Below are positions 1 to 7,633 of a stretch of DNA of 9,470 nt, one piece after another. Each line of letters starts with the position of its first letter. Position 1 is the stretch's first letter. Both the position numbers and the translations under genes were made by a program. The DNA comes from Oscillospiraceae bacterium (lineage in GTDB: Bacteria > Bacillota_A > Clostridia > Saccharofermentanales > Saccharofermentanaceae). The DNA lies in assembly GCA_902803365.1 (NCBI GenBank), contig CADCPU010000042.1:1-9470 (forward strand). Reading direction: 5' to 3'. The notes under the pieces are model-generated. The model was not told the origin of the DNA, made no database searches, and saw only the letters and a list, made by a program, of their open reading frames with translations.

Positions 1-356
1 GAATAGATGATAGCCGAATGGTCTATCTTGGGTTGCTCTGCCACCTGGAGCTCGTTAGCCTCAGGTACGGGCTCAGGGAGTTCCTCCTGCTGAACTTCAG
101 GAGCTTCTGCCGGGATGTCCTCTTCTTCGGCGGTTATCTCGAATCCGGGGTCTTCTGCGACCTCGGATGCAGGCTGTTCGCCTTCAGGGAGGTATTCACC
201 CTCAGTATATGCACCTTCCGTATATTCACCTTCAGCATATTCAGGTGCAGGTGCCGGAGCCTGCTGCTCCTCTTCGCTCATGATCGCATCGAGCGTAGGG
301 TCTATCTGCGGGACCCTTGTAGCATTATCCTGATTCTTGTTCTTTTTTCCGAACAT
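1..356 (-). CDS. Acidic low-complexity protein, N-terminal 118 residues (partial, runs off left edge)
   Basis: Open from an ATG at 356-354 to the window edge with no stop; the C-terminal part lies outside. The first residues (MFGKKNKNQDNA) are basic and polar. The rest is dominated by Glu, Pro and Ala, with a Tyr/Glu/Gly repeat at about residues 39-59, and looks disordered. No membrane segment or signal peptide is visible in this part. The start is well supported: the ATG shares its A with the TAA stop of the lipid kinase gene (TAATG), and GAGGAGGAG, inside the kinase's last codons, sits about 8 bases upstream. The two genes are therefore almost certainly co-transcribed and translationally coupled. 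I do not recognise the family. A disordered acidic N-terminus could belong to a cytoplasmic linker or to a protein with a folded domain further on. Reality of the gene is likely; function is unknown. Confidence 0.8.
   Translation of the reverse strand, partial: MFGKKNKNQDNATRVPQIDPTLDAIMSEEEQQAPAPAPEYAEGEYTEGAYTEGEYLPEGEQPASEVAEDPGFEITAEEEDIPAEAPEVQQEELPEPVPEANELQVAEQPKIDHSAIIY
180..242 (-). repeat. Tandem Tyr/Glu/Gly pentapeptide repeat within the acidic protein
   Basis: Read on the minus strand, four units follow one another: EYAEG, EYTEG, AYTEG and a six-residue EYLPEG, then EQ. The unit is 15 bases, with synonymous differences between copies (GAA/GAG, TAT/TAC, GGT/GGC). The repeat is therefore kept at protein level rather than being a very recent DNA duplication. 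Tyrosine recurs every five residues in an otherwise acidic stretch. Confidence 0.75.
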
Positions 357-1267
357 TACAGCAACTCCTCCTCATTGGGAACTATCAGTGTTACGGCATT
401 CTTGATGCACTCGATCGTAGCCGGGAGGGAAGGACCCTCTTCGCCGTCTACATCCAGAACGACTTTGGCGCTTGAAGTCATTGTCATCTTGCTCGTCTGG
501 AAATAAAGGACCTTATCGCTCTCGAGATGTTCGCCCATGGCGATCTTGTTAAAGAGCGGGAGCACGTCCGTGTATTTGACTTTGGATATTACAAGTACGT
601 CGAGCAGGCCGTCATTGAGCTCCGCTTCGATCATGAGTCTCTTAAAGCCTCCGACGCTCCTCGAGTTCGATATGAAGAACATTGTCGCGTCGATATCGTG
701 AGACTCGCCATCGGATTCGATATGGAGCGGGATCGTCTTGGTAAGTGAGTTAAAGTCCTTGATACCCTCGATCCAGTAAGCGACAGGACCCAGGTTTGTC
801 TTAAGCTCGGAAGGCACCTTGTAAGCTACATCACTTAAAAGACCTCCTGCGAGGACGTTGAGAAAATATCTGTCGTTAACTTTACCGCAGTCTACGTTGA
901 CCTTCTTGTGGTTCATTATCATCCTTGCAAAATCGGCAGGCTCCGAAGGGAGTCTTAAGGAAGTTGCAAAGTCGTTTACGGTTCCTGAAGTATATATTGC
1001 AAGAGGCAGCTTGATATTGCCGCGCTGCATACCGGTAACGACCTCATTGACCGTTCCGTCGCCGCCTACGGCCATAAGAAGATCGTACTCTTCGGCTCTG
1101 ACCTCCATAGCAAATCTCGTGGCGTCGAACTGACCCGATGTGTAGGAGATGTCCGCACGCTCTAATACCTTCTGGGACGCAAGGTATGCCAGTGTGTCTT
1201 CAACGTTGGCCATGGCACGTTCACGTCCGGAAGAAGGATTCATAATGATCTTGATCTTTAATCCCAT
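356..1267 (-). CDS. Diacylglycerol/lipid kinase, DgkB/YegS family
   Basis: A 303-residue soluble lipid kinase, expected to phosphorylate diacylglycerol (or a related lipid) with ATP at the inner face of the membrane. Visible motifs: NPSSGR at 10-15, the nucleotide-binding GGDGT at 68-72, TSGTVNDFA at 93-101 (usual form GTANDFA), LNVLAGGLLSDVAYK at about 136-150, NSRSVGGF at 201-208, LNDGLLDV at 217-224, and the C-terminal DVDGEEG at 272-278, whose DGE is a conserved active-site element. Length fits the family (about 290-310). The ATG at 1267 is preferred because AAGAAGGA lies about 6 bases upstream. An in-frame ATG at 1300 adds 11 residues but has no ribosome binding site. The stop overlaps the next gene's start. 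In Bacillota this family recycles diacylglycerol left by lipoteichoic acid synthesis, which fits the divergent yfhO-like genes. DgkB itself versus another YegS-type lipid kinase cannot be settled by eye. Confidence 0.93.
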   Translation of the reverse strand: MGLKIKIIMNPSSGRERAMANVEDTLAYLASQKVLERADISYTSGQFDATRFAMEVRAEEYDLLMAVGGDGTVNEVVTGMQRGNIKLPLAIYTSGTVNDFATSLRLPSEPADFARMIMNHKKVNVDCGKVNDRYFLNVLAGGLLSDVAYKVPSELKTNLGPVAYWIEGIKDFNSLTKTIPLHIESDGESHDIDATMFFISNSRSVGGFKRLMIEAELNDGLLDVLVISKVKYTDVLPLFNKIAMGEHLESDKVLYFQTSKMTMTSSAKVVLDVDGEEGPSLPATIECIKNAVTLIVPNEEELL

Positions 1268-1423
1268 ATTTGTTCCTTCTTGTTTTTCTGATAACTCCAT
1301 ACTACTTTACCACACCGACATTAATAATATATTACATATACACGCATAAATAAGGCATTTTTACTACAAAGTGTGATATCATATCTTCGTTTCAACTTGA
1401 AGGAAGGAAACGGGATGATCTGA
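1268..1423. promoter_or_regulatory. Divergent intergenic region between the lipid kinase and yfhO-like genes
   Basis: This AT-rich gap must hold promoters for both directions. For the plus strand the best candidate is TATCAT at 1377-1382 with TG at 1374-1375, giving an extended -10 (TGnTATCAT); no good -35 hexamer is visible upstream. The -10 lies over the 8-base palindrome TGATATCA (1374-1381). For the minus strand the stretch around 1320-1345 is full of TATATT/TAATAT-like boxes but I cannot choose one. I see no terminator or riboswitch fold here. Confidence 0.4.
1401..1423 (+). promoter_or_regulatory. Ribosome binding site with two-codon upstream frame abutting the yfhO-like start
   Basis: AGGAAGGAAA (1401-1410) is the only Shine-Dalgarno-like sequence. 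It is better spaced for the ATG at 1415 (about 7 bases) than for the gene's ATG at 1424 (about 16 bases). The ATG at 1415 opens ATG ATC TGA, and the TGA directly abuts the ATG at 1424, all in one frame. Translation of the large gene may therefore depend on re-initiation after a Met-Ile dipeptide frame, or ribosomes may bind with long spacing. Confidence 0.5.
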
Positions 1424-4162
1424 ATGGAAAGAACATATAAGAACTACGTCGTCGCGATCCGCAAGTCCAATCGCGACATCATAATGAATATATTGACTTT
1501 TTTGTTCCCGTTCCTTTCGATGGTCGCTGCTTTTGCTTTTCAGGAAGTCTATCCTATAGGCGACAGGGTAATGCTCACGGTAGACTCCTATCACCAGTAC
1601 ATCCCTTTTTTGATCGAATTGCGCAATAAGCTCGTTAACGGCGGATCGCTCTTCTTTACATGGAATGACGGTCTCGGAATGGAATACTATGCGGCTTTTG
1701 CAAACTATGCTTCAAGTCCGCTCAACATCTTCTGCGTATTCTTCGATGCCAAGACGATGCCTGTGTTTGCGGCTCTCGTAACTGCAGTAAGAGCAGGCCT
1801 TGCGAGCCTTTTTATGAGCTGGTTCCTCAATACCGGCGACAAGGGCAGGAGAGACTATATAACGACCGCTTTTTCATGTGCTTATGCTCTCTGCGGCTGG
1901 TTCTGCTGTGATTTCTGGAATGTAATGTGGTGTGACGCACTTGTGCTCCTGCCGCTCATCTGTCTCGGACTTCATCATCTCTTCGTCGAGGGCAGATATA
2001 TGCTCTATACTCTGTCTCTTGCGATATGTCTCATCAGTAACTACTATACGGGTTATTTCATCTGTATCTTCATGGTGCTCTTTGCTCCCGTATATTGCAT
2101 CTGTTTATTCCAGACCAAGAAGGAGCCTTTGAACGAAGGAAGGCTCAAGTTCACCAAGGTCTTGGGCTGCGCAGGAAGATTTGCATTTGCAAGCCTTCTT
2201 GCAGGCGGGATCGCTGCCGTTGTAATGATCCCTACATATCTTATCCTTCAGTCTTCTTCGGCTGTCGGTACGGAATTCCCGAAAGACTACGAGCTTACCG
2301 GAAATCTCTTTGATTTCCTGGGCAGGTTTCTTGTGGGCGCAAACCCTAATATCAGAGACGGTATGGCCAATGTCTATTCGGGCATCATCCCGGTGCTTAT
2401 GCTTCCTCTGTTTTTTGCAGCTCCCAAGGAGAGCGGTATCAAGCTTCGCCAGAAGATCGGCTACGGAATACTCCTTCTGATCATGTATCTGAGTTTTACC
2501 AACAGGATGCTCAACTTCATCTGGCACGGATTCCACTTCCCGAACCAGATCCCTTACAGAGAATCCTTCATCATGAGCTTCCTTGTTATCTATATCGGCT
2601 TTATCACGATCAGGAATCTCAAGACATTCAGTGTCCGTAACATCTCCGCTGTCTTTATCGGCGCAGGCATCTTCCTGATTCTTTTCGAGAAGTTCGGATC
2701 GGGCAAGGAGACATATGTTCAGATCCTCATCACGATGGTGTTCATCATCGTAGAAGCCGGCATCATCCACTGCACGGTGACAGGCAAGAAGAGCAACTTT
2801 TTCTACGAGACTGCCGTTGCTGTCGTTATGGCAGTCGAGATGCTCGTATCCTGCTGTGTGACTGTCGCTTATGTATGTAAGAATGAAGGATTCCCGTCTT
2901 ACGATACATACGGCAAGAATCACGAGATCATCAAAGAGTATGTCAGTGAACAGGCGGTAAAGCCGGGTCACAGCATTTTCGAGAGAACGGAGCTTTATCC
3001 GAACAATATCTGTAATATCCAGTCAGTATTTGACGTCAACGGTCTGTCCATCTTCACATCGACCTGCCGTGAGGACTTTGTAACATATATGAAGAACTTC
3101 GGCTTCCATAATAACGGCATCAACAGCGTAAGATCCGCAGGTCTTACGAGAGTTACTGCTACGCTTCTCGGTATCAGGAATATCGTTCAATTTACCAAGA
3201 CCGACAGCGTTCCTGCACTATTCGAGCAGGTGTATAAGGAAGACGAGGCTATATTCTATGATAATCCGGATGCTCTGTCTGTTGGTTATATGGTATCTGA
3301 CGATATCCTCGACTATGAGCCGGATCCGGCTGACAGGAATGTCTTCGCCAAGACAAACGAATGGATCAGGAGCATGGGCTTTGATAAAGATGTTTATGTT
3401 CCTGTTGATTCGTACTTTGAAGATCTTGTAAATACAAGCGACAGCAGTGCATCGATGATCAACAAGAGGATCTCGATCATAAATGCAAATAACAAGTCCG
3501 AGGTAACGGTAACAGTCGATAAGGCAACCATCGGACGAGATGTCTATGTCTACTTTGATTCGGGTAAGACAGGAACATATTATATCTCACGTTTTGACAA
3601 AGACGGCAATGAGACCAAGACTGCAGGCATCTCCTACAGATATTATCAGATAATCCCTCTGGGAGTCTTTGACGGCACACCTCTCAAGTGCAAGATCTCA
3701 TTCCCGACAAGTCCGAGCGGTGCAATGCTCTTCTATTCATATGAGCTCGACAGGGAAGCATATGACGAGATGGTATCTTTCCTCGGTTCCGAACAGCTTA
3801 ATGTCACGGAGTTCGATGACAGGAGCCTTAAGGGTACGATATCGACTGCTAAGGGCGGAACGCTCCTTTTGACTGTAGCATATAACGATTCTTTCAGAGC
3901 GACGGTAGACGGCGAGGAAGTCGAGTGCAAGCCTGTTCAGGGTGCTCTGACTGCTCTCGAAGTCGGTCCGGGCGAGCACGAGATCATGCTCTGCTATACT
4001 CCGTCGGGCTTTGATATCGGTGCCAAGATAACGATCGTATCGTTGATCACGCTCCTTGGTGTTGTAATGATACGTATTGTCCTGGATAACAGACGAGACA
4101 GGAGGGAAAAGGAGTCCCTTGCACCTGTCCCTGCCGAAACGGATGTGGCTTCCGATGTTTGA
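1424..4162 (+). CDS. yfhO: YfhO-family polytopic membrane protein (GT-C-like, envelope polymer glycosylation)
   Basis: 912 residues, the usual size for YfhO proteins (about 850-900). After a basic N-terminus comes a first membrane helix (about 20-40), then an external loop with the family hallmark GDRVMLTVDSYHQY (46-59), comparable with the acidic first-loop motif of GT-C glycosyltransferases. About a dozen further helices follow. The second hallmark is WHGFHFPNQIPYRESF (367-382). A large extracytoplasmic region (about 485-860) includes LLGIRNIV (581-588) and beta-rich segments near the end. A last helix (about 866-887) precedes a charged cytoplasmic tail. YfhO proteins are polyprenyl-phosphate-sugar dependent glycosyltransferases implicated in lipoteichoic acid glycosylation; the sugar and acceptor cannot be read from sequence. 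The ATG is immediately preceded by an in-frame TGA, so it is the earliest start. The gene overlaps the next by 8 bases. Confidence 0.9.
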   Translation: MERTYKNYVVAIRKSNRDIIMNILTFLFPFLSMVAAFAFQEVYPIGDRVMLTVDSYHQYIPFLIELRNKLVNGGSLFFTWNDGLGMEYYAAFANYASSPLNIFCVFFDAKTMPVFAALVTAVRAGLASLFMSWFLNTGDKGRRDYITTAFSCAYALCGWFCCDFWNVMWCDALVLLPLICLGLHHLFVEGRYMLYTLSLAICLISNYYTGYFICIFMVLFAPVYCICLFQTKKEPLNEGRLKFTKVLGCAGRFAFASLLAGGIAAVVMIPTYLILQSSSAVGTEFPKDYELTGNLFDFLGRFLVGANPNIRDGMANVYSGIIPVLMLPLFFAAPKESGIKLRQKIGYGILLLIMYLSFTNRMLNFIWHGFHFPNQIPYRESFIMSFLVIYIGFITIRNLKTFSVRNISAVFIGAGIFLILFEKFGSGKETYVQILITMVFIIVEAGIIHCTVTGKKSNFFYETAVAVVMAVEMLVSCCVTVAYVCKNEGFPSYDTYGKNHEIIKEYVSEQAVKPGHSIFERTELYPNNICNIQSVFDVNGLSIFTSTCREDFVTYMKNFGFHNNGINSVRSAGLTRVTATLLGIRNIVQFTKTDSVPALFEQVYKEDEAIFYDNPDALSVGYMVSDDILDYEPDPADRNVFAKTNEWIRSMGFDKDVYVPVDSYFEDLVNTSDSSASMINKRISIINANNKSEVTVTVDKATIGRDVYVYFDSGKTGTYYISRFDKDGNETKTAGISYRYYQIIPLGVFDGTPLKCKISFPTSPSGAMLFYSYELDREAYDEMVSFLGSEQLNVTEFDDRSLKGTISTAKGGTLLLTVAYNDSFRATVDGEEVECKPVQGALTALEVGPGEHEIMLCYTPSGFDIGAKITIVSLITLLGVVMIRIVLDNRRDRREKESLAPVPAETDVASDV

Positions 4163-6416
4163 TCGAATAAGAAAACAGGTCAATACGGGACTTTTGGTCA
4201 CTCTGGCATCTTTTGTCGTTCCGGTGCTCATCTTTGTCGTGGCATTGAAACTCGGGTTTAAGGATACGGATCTTCCGGTGAGCCTTACGATGAGGCGCGG
4301 CAGTTTTGATCTTGATCTTTTCCGAGGCATCGAAAACGACATAGAAGCCGCGCAGCTCCTGACATTCGGTGAAAACTTAAGAGAGATCATACATTACCAT
4401 GCAGATCCCTTCTTTATCCTTGCGGTCCTTTTTCCGACTCGTGTTACGGCGATCCTCTATTCCGGCTATCTTGTAAGATTCGGACTCGCGGGCCTGTTTA
4501 TGCAAAGACTCGTCCGCAAGCGCATGACACTGGAACCTGCTTCGTCTCTTGTCTTGAGCACCGCCTATTCTCTGTCATCCGTTGTAGTCTCAGTTGCGTC
4601 ATACACTTGTGCCATGAATATCGCGGTATTGATGCCGCTGGTTCTGGATCGATTGATCGCTTATATGACTGACAGGAAAAATGTCACCGGAGGCCTTCTG
4701 TTTGCTTTTGCCTTTGCAGCATTAGTCTGGATCTCGGGTCCGTTCTGTTTTCTTTTGGTCATTCCGTTTGTCCTTTTTTCAGCATTCTGGTGTGCCCTTC
4801 TTGTAACAAGAAAGATGTCTGAGGGCTTTTTGAGATTCCTCGGTACGCTTCCTTATATCCTGACGGGTGTCATCTTGTCATCAGGTGTCATAATTAACAC
4901 TTTGAAGTTTGCGACTACTGCGATAATCGAGGAAGATATATTGACTTTGGGTTTCAGGTCTACGTTCTTTGATTTCCTCGTTGGCTTTGAAGGCGGCAAG
5001 GGAATGGGAACAAGACCATTTAGCTTGACATGCTATTTTACGGTATTCCTTTTTATTACCGTCCTTCTGTTCTTTATGAATTCTTCCGTTCCTTTCCGTA
5101 TAAGGATGTGCCTGCTGACGGGTATCGTATTTATCTTTCTGACATTCTCATCTGAAGCGGCTTATCGCGTTACTACTTTGTACAAGGCGGAGATCATGCC
5201 TTCAGAATCAGCTGCGATGGTACGCTTCGTCAGCCTTATGTCGCTTCTCATAGTAGCTGCGGCAGTTTCTCTTAAGAACATAAGATATGTCGACAAGCGT
5301 ATGATCGGAGTCTGTGTTGCTTCGGCGATCGTCCTGTCGACTGTCTCGAACAATTCTCAGGTTCAGATATCTCCGAATTCTTTCTCGCTCTTCTTTTCCT
5401 GGGCTGCCGCGATCGCGTCTTACTTTATACTGAGATCAGTTGCGGAAAAGAAGAGAAACGGTGTCGTACTCACCGTCCTTTGCGGGCTTTGCCTGAATCT
5501 TGCGTTTATCCTTCCCATCTCATCATTCGGAATAAGCTATGATGCCGATTCAGCTCTTTTCGACAGGAAGGATATAACGAAGTCTTTGGATTATCCGTTT
5601 GAGGAACTCGCCTTCTTTAATGAAGAGCGCGAAGACTATATGCTGCTTTACGATCTGCCTTCAGATCTCGGAGACGATGTCGATACAATGAACAAGATCT
5701 CGATCGCATCGGGTTCGGCTCCTGTCTTTATGAGGGTCATCGATGCCGAGGACTTCTTCGGAGGCGGAAGAGTGCCTTTGATCAACGGCAATGTTGCACA
5801 GAACAGCGGTATGGATATAGTAGCTTATAAGAATATCCGTCTTACGGATGTTGAGCTTGCAAGACATCTCGTCCTTTATACCGATCACACAGGCAAGGTA
5901 AATGTCGATACCGAGATGGGAGACGGCGGTGACCACTATTCATTTAAGGGTCCGGGTATTATCGAGATAGATAATTCGTGTCTTATGGATTTTAATGTAA
6001 TCGTAATGACGGATGAATCGGCTCTTATGCATCCTAACGAATGCTATGATTTCTATACGGTCAATGATGTAATATTGAAGGACCTGAGATCAAGACAGTA
6101 TCCGCTGGAGGACAGATTTGAAGTATACAGGACCGGTGAAGCAGATGTGATCACTGTTCTTACGGGACTTGAGTTTGATCCTGAAGTCGAAGTACGTGTC
6201 AACGGATCCATAGTGGAGACCGTACCTTTGGCAGGCAAGATCTCATTTGATATCGACCCGTCGATCGATAACGAGATCACCATTATACGCGGACATGATA
6301 TCTTTTTGACCGCGAATGTGATATCCTTTTTGGCACTGATAAGTAGTATAGTATTATTGATGATAATGAACGTAAGGGGACAAAAACGTGAAGACGATAA
6401 AATCGGCAGATTATAA
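4155..6416 (+). CDS. Divergent YfhO-like membrane protein, hallmark motifs missing
   Basis: 753 residues from the ATG at 4155, which overlaps the upstream stop by 8 bases (ATG at 4155, TGA at 4160). No clear Shine-Dalgarno precedes it, so translation is probably coupled. The start fits the pattern of a basic N-terminus followed by a membrane helix at about 13-33. The layout follows the upstream protein: first helix, external loop, multiple helices to about 455, an extracytoplasmic region (about 456-710) ending in beta-rich sequence (VEVRVNGSIVETV, about 678-690), and a final helix (about 717-738). FFDFLVGFEGG (271-281) parallels LFDFLGRFLVGA upstream. The first loop reads TDLPVSLTMRRGSFDLDLF instead of GDR..DSYHQY, and the FPN..PYR.SF segment is replaced by IMPSESAAMVRF. 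It is probably a diverged paralogue, perhaps a non-catalytic partner of its neighbour or an enzyme with another substrate. Family assignment is by architecture and aligned segments, not clear identity. Confidence 0.8.
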   Translation: MFDRIRKQVNTGLLVTLASFVVPVLIFVVALKLGFKDTDLPVSLTMRRGSFDLDLFRGIENDIEAAQLLTFGENLREIIHYHADPFFILAVLFPTRVTAILYSGYLVRFGLAGLFMQRLVRKRMTLEPASSLVLSTAYSLSSVVVSVASYTCAMNIAVLMPLVLDRLIAYMTDRKNVTGGLLFAFAFAALVWISGPFCFLLVIPFVLFSAFWCALLVTRKMSEGFLRFLGTLPYILTGVILSSGVIINTLKFATTAIIEEDILTLGFRSTFFDFLVGFEGGKGMGTRPFSLTCYFTVFLFITVLLFFMNSSVPFRIRMCLLTGIVFIFLTFSSEAAYRVTTLYKAEIMPSESAAMVRFVSLMSLLIVAAAVSLKNIRYVDKRMIGVCVASAIVLSTVSNNSQVQISPNSFSLFFSWAAAIASYFILRSVAEKKRNGVVLTVLCGLCLNLAFILPISSFGISYDADSALFDRKDITKSLDYPFEELAFFNEEREDYMLLYDLPSDLGDDVDTMNKISIASGSAPVFMRVIDAEDFFGGGRVPLINGNVAQNSGMDIVAYKNIRLTDVELARHLVLYTDHTGKVNVDTEMGDGGDHYSFKGPGIIEIDNSCLMDFNVIVMTDESALMHPNECYDFYTVNDVILKDLRSRQYPLEDRFEVYRTGEADVITVLTGLEFDPEVEVRVNGSIVETVPLAGKISFDIDPSIDNEITIIRGHDIFLTANVISFLALISSIVLLMIMNVRGQKREDDKIGRL

Positions 6417-7410
6417 GATCCTGGATAATACCTGCTTCATAGTATTCGATCTTGAATGGAATCAGCCATTTCCCGGAAAAGACTACGGCATAGATGTTGC
6501 TACCATGCGAGGCGACATCATTGACATCGGTGCCGAGAAGTATGTCTATGCCGACGGCAATCTGACCTATGAAGGAAGTTTCTCGATGCAGATCCGCCCT
6601 AAGATCTACACCAAGCTCCATTACCATGTTCAAAAACTGACTCATAAGACCAATAAGGACATCAAGAACGGTGTGCCGTTCGAGAATGCCTATTCTGAAT
6701 TCAAGCGTTTCTGCGGTGACGATTATATCCTGGTCGGCTGGGGCAATTCAGATCCCGAGATACTTAAGCAGAATATGAAGTTCTACGGTTTTGATGATAC
6801 GATCGGCAAGCCTTTCTTTGACCTTCAGCCCGTATTCTCCAGATTTGCAGGGGAGAAGGGACAGCAAAGGAGTGTCGAATTTGCCGTGGATTTTTACGGT
6901 ATCGCAAAAGACGACACGTTCCACAGTGCCTGGGCCGACAGTCACTATACCGGACTTATCTTTAAAGCTATGTTCGAGCATAACAAGTGTTCCGAACTTC
7001 TGGCAGTTATCGGAAGCTCGCTTCAGGATCCGGATATCCTCAAGGATTTCACTTTTGTTGCACCTGATGTTGATACGTCTGAAGCTGCGATCGAATCAGC
7101 CAAGACCTTCCCGTGCCAGTGTCCGTTCTGCGGAAGCAGGCTCGGTACGGAGATCGAGGCTTTCAGGATCCGAAAATCGATATATTCGCTTCTTGAGTGC
7201 AAGGAACACGGCACTTATTTCAGCCGTGTAAGGATCAAGAAGAACAAGCAGGGCAAATACTATGCTTCGATGATGATGCGTTTTGCGACTCAGGCTGATT
7301 ATTATCTGATCGCTGATAAGGCCGAAGAATTCAAGAAGTTCGGCCCTTCAGGCAAACCTGTACCCAAAAAGGTACCTGTCGAAGATAGTCCAAATGAAGA
7401 GCAGTCCTGA
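6388..7410 (+). CDS. DEDDh-family 3'-5' exonuclease with C-terminal zinc-ribbon-like module
   Basis: 340 residues. The exonuclease domain spans about 15-195. ExoI is FDLEWN (acidic residues D21 and E23), ExoII is in VGWGNSDPEIL (D122), and ExoIII is FHSAWADSHYTG (H179 and D184), so all catalytic residues of a DEDDh nuclease are present. Such enzymes remove nucleotides from 3' ends of DNA or RNA using two metal ions. IRPKIYTKLHYHVQKLTH (69-86) resembles the region linking ExoI and ExoII in ERI-1/KapD-like members. A second module (about 240-285) has C245-x2-C248 and C271-x2-H274, a likely zinc-binding knuckle pair. The tail is Lys/Pro/Glu rich. The start is GTG at 6388, with AAGGGGA seven bases upstream; there is no competing ATG. 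It overlaps the preceding gene by 29 bases, implying one transcript. In-frame TAG directly follows the TGA stop. The substrate is unknown. Confidence 0.88.
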   Translation: MKTIKSADYKILDNTCFIVFDLEWNQPFPGKDYGIDVATMRGDIIDIGAEKYVYADGNLTYEGSFSMQIRPKIYTKLHYHVQKLTHKTNKDIKNGVPFENAYSEFKRFCGDDYILVGWGNSDPEILKQNMKFYGFDDTIGKPFFDLQPVFSRFAGEKGQQRSVEFAVDFYGIAKDDTFHSAWADSHYTGLIFKAMFEHNKCSELLAVIGSSLQDPDILKDFTFVAPDVDTSEAAIESAKTFPCQCPFCGSRLGTEIEAFRIRKSIYSLLECKEHGTYFSRVRIKKNKQGKYYASMMMRFATQADYYLIADKAEEFKKFGPSGKPVPKKVPVEDSPNEEQS

Positions 7411-7478
7411 TAGCGATTTAGACAACGAAAAAATTAATGGATTTTAAATTTTGTTGCATTTTCATTAAATCGACACTT

Positions 7479-7494
7479 CTCAAAGAGGTTTGAG
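7479..7494. repeat. Inverted repeat CTCAAA-GAGG-TTTGAG
   Basis: Perfect 6-base arms with a 4-base loop, ending five bases before the TATAAT at 7500. It lies in the usual -35/spacer zone, so it could be an operator or simply a chance small dyad. Confidence 0.45.
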
Positions 7495-7545
7495 CCGTGT
7501 ATAATACTTACAATATTTTAACTATGTGTGTGAGTTTTTGTGGGG

Positions 7546-7569
7546 ATTTGGCTTTGATAGTGGCCAAAT
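7546..7569. repeat. Inverted repeat ATTTGGC / GCCAAAT with 10-base loop
   Basis: Perfect 7-base arms (7546-7552 and 7563-7569), ending three bases before the TATAAT at 7573. No T-run follows, so a terminator is unlikely. The position over the spacer suggests an operator-type site if that -10 is used. Confidence 0.45.
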
Positions 7570-7599
7570 GTCTATAATAGTACACATTTTCTACAAAAT

Positions 7600-7618
7600 T
7601 GTATATTTATCTTATACA
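7600..7618. repeat. Inverted repeat TGTATA-N7-TATACA
   Basis: Perfect 6-base arms centred in the -35 region of the extended -10 at 7637-7642. The AT-rich background makes chance dyads common, but the placement suits a repressor or activator site. Confidence 0.4.
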
Positions 7619-7633
7619 TATAGTTAAGGTGTG

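Noticed and set aside
1268..1300. Lipid kinase start at ATG 1300 with 11 extra residues
   Set aside because: No ribosome binding site upstream, whereas ATG 1267 has AAGAAGGA at good spacing and begins directly at the conserved beta strand leading into NPSSGR.
1415..1426. TGA at 1421 as a recoded sense codon extending the yfhO-like protein
   Set aside because: TGA is the clear stop of the first yfhO-like gene, the exonuclease and the PilX-like gene, so a reassigned TGA is not supported; an SECIS-like element was not evident.
2105..2971. Long open frame on the minus strand opposite the first yfhO-like gene
   Set aside because: Antisense shadow of a well-supported gene; the translation is charged and Asp/Arg/His-rich with no recognisable motif, and the sense frame has clear family hallmarks.
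4077..4154. Longer N-terminus for the second yfhO-like protein from a TTG at 4077 (or TTG 4119, ATG 4143)
   Set aside because: The added residues read through the coding tail of the upstream gene and do not resemble a membrane protein start. ATG 4155 gives a basic N-terminus followed by a helix and a standard short overlap. TTG 4119 does have GGAG four bases upstream, so some doubt remains.
3737..4390. Minus-strand open frame across the junction of the two yfhO-like genes
   Set aside because: Overlaps both sense genes and its translation is a Ser/Arg-rich shadow without a domain.
7415..7470. Intrinsic terminator after the exonuclease gene
   Set aside because: CAAC/GTTG and TTAATG/CATTAA arms exist, but the stems are AT-rich and interrupted, with large loops and no clean T-run following a GC-rich stem.
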